A stretch of 8,545 bases of DNA from the NCBI GenBank assembly GCA_011523445.1, contig WTGT01000193.1, positions 1 through 8,545 of the forward strand, given 5' to 3'. The stretch's first letter is position 1, and the number at the start of each line of letters is the position of its first letter. A program made the translations under genes and the position numbers. The stretch comes from Paracoccaceae bacterium (GTDB lineage Bacteria > Pseudomonadota > Alphaproteobacteria > Rhodobacterales > Rhodobacteraceae). The notes beneath the pieces are model-generated. The model was not told the DNA's origin, made no database searches, and saw only the letters and a program-made list of their open reading frames with translations. This document shows, piece by piece, positions 7,037 through 8,545 of the stretch.

Positions 7037-7053
7037 AATATCCGTTGTGGATT
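7037..7053. promoter_or_regulatory. Candidate operator AATATCC-N4-TGGATT before the regulator gene
   Basis: TATCC (7039-7043) and GGAT (7049-7052) are separated by five bases, the same half-sites and spacing as the palindrome at 2114-2128. Aligned over 17 bases the two elements share AATATCC, the central T, and TGTGGAT/TATGGAT on the right. It lies 24 bases before the proposed ATG of the regulator gene, a position fitting autoregulation. Its function is inferred only. Confidence 0.4.
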
Positions 7054-7076
7054 TTCATGCGATAGCACTTTTTTCA

Positions 7077-8545
7077 ATGTACTACAGGAATAAGCCGGAA
7101 GGTCCCTACGAAACTGAAGACAGGCGTTGGCAACCAGAAGTTTCCAGCAAGGAAATTTCCAAGTTGCTTGATTTCATCGATCAGTTTCAGAGTGAAGCAG
7201 AATTATCACTTTCACTTAAGACTGGTTACAGTGAAATGAGGATTCTCACAGAACTAATGCGTAACCACATTAGTGGGAAATTGTCTACCAGCAGTTCCTT
7301 GGTCTGGGCTTCTGGCATGTCCTATGGAACAGCTAAGCGTGCACTTGCAAATATAGAAAAACGTGGTCTGATCATAAGACGCCCCAAAACGCCCACGGGG
7401 AAATCATTTTCCCTTCATCCTTCACTTAAACTCATTCAGGAATGGCAGGAATTCACTCGTAGGGCACGAACTCTAGTTGGTGGAATTGCCGAGCCGGTTG
7501 ATGGATTAAAAAAACACCACAATGAATACTACTTTGGTTCATCTTACATTGGTAGCAATACGTTACCTCCTCTTTCGGTCTACAATTCAAAACTTCCAAT
7601 TCGTGGAGAACTACGACTATTGGTTCATGCGGACCCAACCTTCATGGCCATGCATGCATTAAGAAAGCAACTTGAGACTGTATTTGGTGTTAGAATTTGG
7701 AGTCGTGCACTTTCCATCGATCGCCTTCGCGAAGAAATACTGAACAATGCAAATGCACGCGTGTCGCGCTATGATATCATTGCCTGTGATTTGCCGTGGT
7801 TTGGGGAAATGGCAGAAGCAGGCCGGTTTCTACCGGTGGATTCATTTGTAACGGCAAGTGACCTTGATCTCTCTGATTTTCATGCGGTCGCGTTGGCAAG
7901 TACACGTTACAAGGGTAGACAGTATGGAATTCCCGTACAAACGACACCTGAACTTTTGGTATGCCGACGGGATTTGCTAGAGGAAAAGGGGTTGAAACCT
8001 CCAAGTACCATCTCGGAAACAATTGCCACAGCCAAGGCATTGCATGATCCCTACAGGGGAGTTGCAGGCATTGCTTGGAATGCCGCCCGAGGTACACCGC
8101 TTGGCCATTCCTTCCTGTTTATCATAGCAGCTTTGGGCCAACCGGTACTTGATCTACGAAAAACAATGGGGGGATTCGATTGTGAAAATGTTGATGGCAG
8201 TTGTTTTCGCCCAAAATTCGATTCTCCGGAAGCAAGGGAAGCAGCAGAGTATTTATTGGAATTGCTCAATGTATCACCAAATGAGATTTTAAGCATGTCT
8301 TGGTACGAGAGAGCTCGGTGTTTTGCGGATGGCAAGTCTGCCATGGCCTACTCGGCAACGTTATTGGCTCCACTCTTTGAACTAAACAAGGAATCAAAAG
8401 CCTACAATAATATAGAATATATGCCCCATCCGGTTGGGACCAATGGATATCCAATAGCTCCTGTTGGAGGATATGCTCTTGCCATACCATCAAATATTGA
8501 TTCGCAAAGAATCAATGCAGCTTGGGATGCCTTGGTTACATTGAC
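7077..8545 (+). CDS. Winged-helix regulator fused to a family 1 solute-binding (CUT1-type) domain (3' partial)
   Basis: The frame is open to the window edge: 489 codons and two bases, no stop. An in-frame TGA at 7035-7037 bounds it upstream; starts are ATG 7077 (chosen) or GTG 7047, neither with a clear ribosome site. There is no signal peptide: the N terminus is charged (MYYRNKPEGPYETEDRRW). Residues about 53-115 form a winged helix-turn-helix: LTELMRNHISG, then the helix pair TSSSLVWASGMSYGTAKRAL, EKRGLIIRRP and a wing to HPS. After a linker, residue 176 onward is a type II binding-protein fold: RGELRLLVHADPTF, YDIIACDLPWFGEMAEAGRF (232-251), YKGRQYGIPVQTTPELLVCR, RDLLEEKGLKPPSTISETI, FDSPEAREAAEYLLELL, MSWYERARCFADGKSAMAY and PVGGYALAIP. 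These are standard blocks of maltose-type (SBP family 1) proteins. I infer a cytoplasmic one-component transcription factor sensing a carbohydrate-like ligand. I do not recognise a characterised homologue. Confidence 0.85.
   Translation, partial: MYYRNKPEGPYETEDRRWQPEVSSKEISKLLDFIDQFQSEAELSLSLKTGYSEMRILTELMRNHISGKLSTSSSLVWASGMSYGTAKRALANIEKRGLIIRRPKTPTGKSFSLHPSLKLIQEWQEFTRRARTLVGGIAEPVDGLKKHHNEYYFGSSYIGSNTLPPLSVYNSKLPIRGELRLLVHADPTFMAMHALRKQLETVFGVRIWSRALSIDRLREEILNNANARVSRYDIIACDLPWFGEMAEAGRFLPVDSFVTASDLDLSDFHAVALASTRYKGRQYGIPVQTTPELLVCRRDLLEEKGLKPPSTISETIATAKALHDPYRGVAGIAWNAARGTPLGHSFLFIIAALGQPVLDLRKTMGGFDCENVDGSCFRPKFDSPEAREAAEYLLELLNVSPNEILSMSWYERARCFADGKSAMAYSATLLAPLFELNKESKAYNNIEYMPHPVGTNGYPIAPVGGYALAIPSNIDSQRINAAWDALVTL

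Noticed and set aside
6939..7076. Possible small gene or RNA in the gap between permease 2 and the regulator gene.
   Set aside because: Stops are frequent, there is no recognisable ribosome site or stable structure, and the only notable items are an 8-base CCTTAAGG palindrome and the candidate operator.
1..8545. CRISPR arrays, tRNA or rRNA genes, insertion sequences and attachment sites.
   Set aside because: I saw no repeat-spacer pattern, cloverleaf sequence, transposase-like frame or long terminal repeat in the window.

Overview
The window reads as a stretch of a Gram-negative, probably alphaproteobacterial, chromosome. The base composition is moderately AT-rich, the intergenic regions are very AT-rich, and the binding protein has a plain Sec signal peptide with no lipobox cysteine, which implies a periplasm. 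A gene made of a GcvT-type folate domain of the dimethylglycine/sarcosine dehydrogenase class sits next to sugar ABC transport genes, which suits free-living marine or rhizobial alphaproteobacteria. The taxonomic call is inference and could be wrong.

Layout, left to right: (1) the 3' part of a GcvT-type methylamine oxidoreductase gene on the + strand (1-1044); (2) a convergent short-chain dehydrogenase (SDR) on the - strand (1208-2023); (3) a divergent AT-rich control region (2024-2220) with a perfect TATCCA-ATA-TGGATA palindrome; (4) a four-gene + strand ABC import operon of the ribose/CUT2 class, consisting of a periplasmic binding protein (2221-3252), a duplicated ATPase (3363-4871), permease 1 (4868-5893) and permease 2 (5907-6938); (5) a 138-base gap; (6) a + strand gene, open to the right edge (7077-8545), encoding a winged-helix DNA-binding domain fused to a family 1 (CUT1-type) extracellular solute-binding domain, without a signal peptide.

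The likely logic is that the CUT2 importer brings in a sugar, polyol or related small molecule and the divergently transcribed NAD-type SDR oxidises it. No kinase, isomerase or aldolase is visible to name the substrate. The most unusual item is the last gene: a binding-protein fold used as the sensor half of a cytoplasmic one-component regulator. A palindrome of the form TATCC-N5-GGAT occurs both in the SDR/binding-protein divergent promoter and just before the regulator gene, and I found it nowhere else when scanning by eye. This makes it a candidate operator linking the regulator to the import/dehydrogenase cluster.

Other points of interest are a strong hairpin between the binding-protein and ATPase genes, an inverted repeat that covers the ATPase GTG start, a second ATPase half lacking several catalytic residues, and a clear asymmetry between the two permeases.
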